Source of the DNA: Rhodoglobus vestalii
GTDB lineage: Bacteria; Actinomycetota; Actinomycetes; Actinomycetales; Microbacteriaceae
Direction of reading: 5' to 3'
NCBI RefSeq assembly: GCF_006788895.1
Contig: NZ_VFRA01000001.1
Span: 1,736,001 to 1,800,000, forward strand
Length of the DNA stretch: 64,000 bases
Shown in pieces: positions 62,724-64,000 of this stretch. The notes under the pieces are model-generated. The model was not told where the DNA came from. It did not search any database and saw nothing but the letters and a program-made list of their open reading frames with translations. The stretch's first letter is position 1. Each line of letters begins with the position of its first letter. The position numbers and the translations under genes are program-made.

Positions 62724-64000
62724 CTAGAACACGAACACCAGTCGCGGCCAGCTCGTGCTCGACTCCACTTGGTCGTTGCCGGAGTACTCGACCCAGATTA
62801 GGTGGATGCCGCGGCTGAGCTTCGGCAATGTCACCGATGCCTTGCCCTTGTTATTCACCTCGGTTGTCGCCACTGCGGAGCGGCCGTCGTACACGGTCAC
62901 CTCACCGGCTGTGGTGCCATCCTTGCCGACCTTAACTTTCGCATCGACCGTGAGTGAACGGTTGCCCCACACGAACCAGTCAGAGACGCTCGAGCTCACT
63001 CGCGACGAGATCTTCTCCACTGTTTGCGCATCAGACTCAGCAACACCAGCGGTGTAACCTTCCTTGCTCGCGGTGACCTGAACACTCAGCTCAGAGCCGA
63101 TGTCGCCGGTGGTGATGCGGTACCGGCGGTCGGTCGCATCGGCGATCGGTTCACCGTTGTGCAGCCACTGGTAGCTGAACTCTGCTCCGCGCTCGCTCCA
63201 GCGACCCGGCATTGCCTTGACAGTCTTGCCAACCTCCACCGTGCCGCGGATGCCCGGGGCTTGAGTGTTTTCGATGGCTTCCGCCGTTGCGGCGACCTCG
63301 ATCGGAACAACAATCGAGGTTTCCGTTCCCGGCACGGTCACGGTCAACGCGAGCACCCCTGATGGGGAACCGTCGGGGATCGTGATTGTCACCGCGGCTC
63401 GACCCTGCTCGTCTGTCGTGTCAACAATGGTGCGGTCGATCGTTGCCGATCCGAGCACGGTGCCGTCAACCGAGACCTCCACCGTGGCGGCATCTGAGCC
63501 ACCGCGGCTGAAGGTGAGCGATGACAGATCAAGCGTGACGTCATCTCCGGGGTTATAGCCGTCAGCATCCGGTGCCGAAACAACAGCACCAATAGCCCGC
63601 TGTTCGAACGGCGGAGAAGCCACCGGGGTGTCCTCGAAGTAGTCGACCATGGCCTGCAGGTCGACACGTCCCGTGTCGGTCGGGTTTGCACCCTCGCCGA
63701 GGGTGGCGAAGTTATCGCCACCGGCTGCGAGGAAGGAGTTAGCAACCACCTTGTAGTTGGCTGCGGCATCCACGGCCACATCGTTGAGGTATAGCGCCGA
63801 AACTCGTTCACCCTGCGCTGCAGTCGGGTCGTACGTGTACGTCAACCCTTCCGAAACGCCGAGCTTGAGGAACGGACGCTGAGCGCCAGCCGGCTGCCAC
63901 TGCTCTTCAAGAACCTGCTTGAGCTGGGCACCCGTGAGTGTCAGCGTGACAAGAGAGTTCGCGAAGGGCTGCACATTGGCTGCCTCCCGGTAGGTGACAT
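62724..64000 (-). CDS. secreted 5'-nucleotidase family protein, C-terminal part
   Basis: At least 425 residues, running off the right edge (frame VTYREAANVQPFANSLVTLT at the border). The 5'-nucleotidase C-terminal domain is clear: QPFANSLVTLTLTGAQLKQV, YLNDVAVDAAANYKVVANSF, AAGGDNFATLGEG. After it come an Ig-like/bacterial surface module, a Gly-rich PGxxGTVEVGKTVKA-type repeat (GIRGTVEVGKTVKAMPGRWS, WLHNGEPIADATDRRYRITT) and a final Big-like domain (VKVGKDGTTAGEVTVYDGRS). It acts on extracellular nucleotides. No LPXTG-type anchor at the end (SWPRLVFVF). Confidence 0.85.
   Translation of the reverse strand, partial: VTYREAANVQPFANSLVTLTLTGAQLKQVLEEQWQPAGAQRPFLKLGVSEGLTYTYDPTAAQGERVSALYLNDVAVDAAANYKVVANSFLAAGGDNFATLGEGANPTDTGRVDLQAMVDYFEDTPVASPPFEQRAIGAVVSAPDADGYNPGDDVTLDLSSLTFSRGGSDAATVEVSVDGTVLGSATIDRTIVDTTDEQGRAAVTITIPDGSPSGVLALTVTVPGTETSIVVPIEVAATAEAIENTQAPGIRGTVEVGKTVKAMPGRWSERGAEFSYQWLHNGEPIADATDRRYRITTGDIGSELSVQVTASKEGYTAGVAESDAQTVEKISSRVSSSVSDWFVWGNRSLTVDAKVKVGKDGTTAGEVTVYDGRSAVATTEVNNKGKASVTLPKLSRGIHLIWVEYSGNDQVESSTSWPRLVFVF

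Noticed and set aside
1..64000. CRISPR array, tRNA or rRNA genes, natural-product cluster
   Set aside because: No regularly spaced repeats, cloverleaf or rRNA signatures, and no synthase-type genes were seen by reading; small RNAs cannot be excluded.

Overview
The window looks like a chromosomal stretch of a high-GC actinobacterium, most probably of the family Microbacteriaceae. The signs are GTG/ATG starts with AGGAG-type ribosome sites, an actinorhodopsin-type proton pump, PucR-linked gabT/gabD genes, a HAIR (HspR) operator in front of clpB, and separate PurL and septum-formation-type proteins. The genus is not fixed by the sequence; aquatic or cold-adapted Salinibacterium-like relatives would fit. 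I found no tRNA, rRNA or CRISPR array.

Left arm (1-9.1 kb): an accessory, decaying region. It holds an XRE/HipB-like regulator cut by the window edge, a Fic gene broken by an internal deletion, a DUF7010-type membrane protein, a serine-resolvase remnant, an intact Phd/RelE toxin-antitoxin pair, an SDR dehydrogenase, an IS30-like fragment, a frameshifted GNAT gene, a broken S33 hydrolase, and a small HTH plus free-standing Clp-N-domain operon under a large inverted repeat.

Core block (9.2-35 kb): an RlmG/RsmC-like methyltransferase; a GABA degradation cluster (gabD and gabT divergent from a PucR regulator and a second semialdehyde dehydrogenase); clpB with HAIR; xthA; pyrE; a septum-formation-domain protein; a HAD phosphatase overlapping an orphan beta-class DNA methyltransferase; a complete IS481 copy with 6-bp target duplication; a TrmH-family methylase; a DadA-like oxidoreductase; actinorhodopsin divergent from a MarR regulator; purA; GNAT plus EamA exporter; a secreted amidase-domain protein; chorismate mutase; purL.

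Second accessory zone (34.3-46.5 kb): decayed coding, an aldo-keto reductase, a defective IS481 copy inside a 28-bp outer inverted repeat, a MarR remnant, a second toxin-antitoxin pair with a perfect palindromic operator, a type II lumazine synthase (RibH2) behind an FMN riboswitch, a GntR/DUF1648 operon, then a mobile-element remnant with a short DprA and a deleted DUF3560 gene. Both of these genes sit behind long stem-closed leaders of similar design. An IS5/IS427 copy joins this remnant to the 3' half of a sulfatase gene, followed by a LacI regulator.

Right arm (46.5-64 kb): mostly ordinary metabolism and transport. It contains a 43-residue membrane peptide, a TspO-like protein with a 14-helix MFS exporter, acyl-CoA oxidase, thioredoxin with a strong terminator, an HTH-membrane regulator, recQ, a CUT1 sugar ABC importer with a 23-bp hairpin between the binding-protein and permease genes, an ABC-2 exporter, cysK-cysE, and the C-terminal part of a secreted 5'-nucleotidase running off the right edge.
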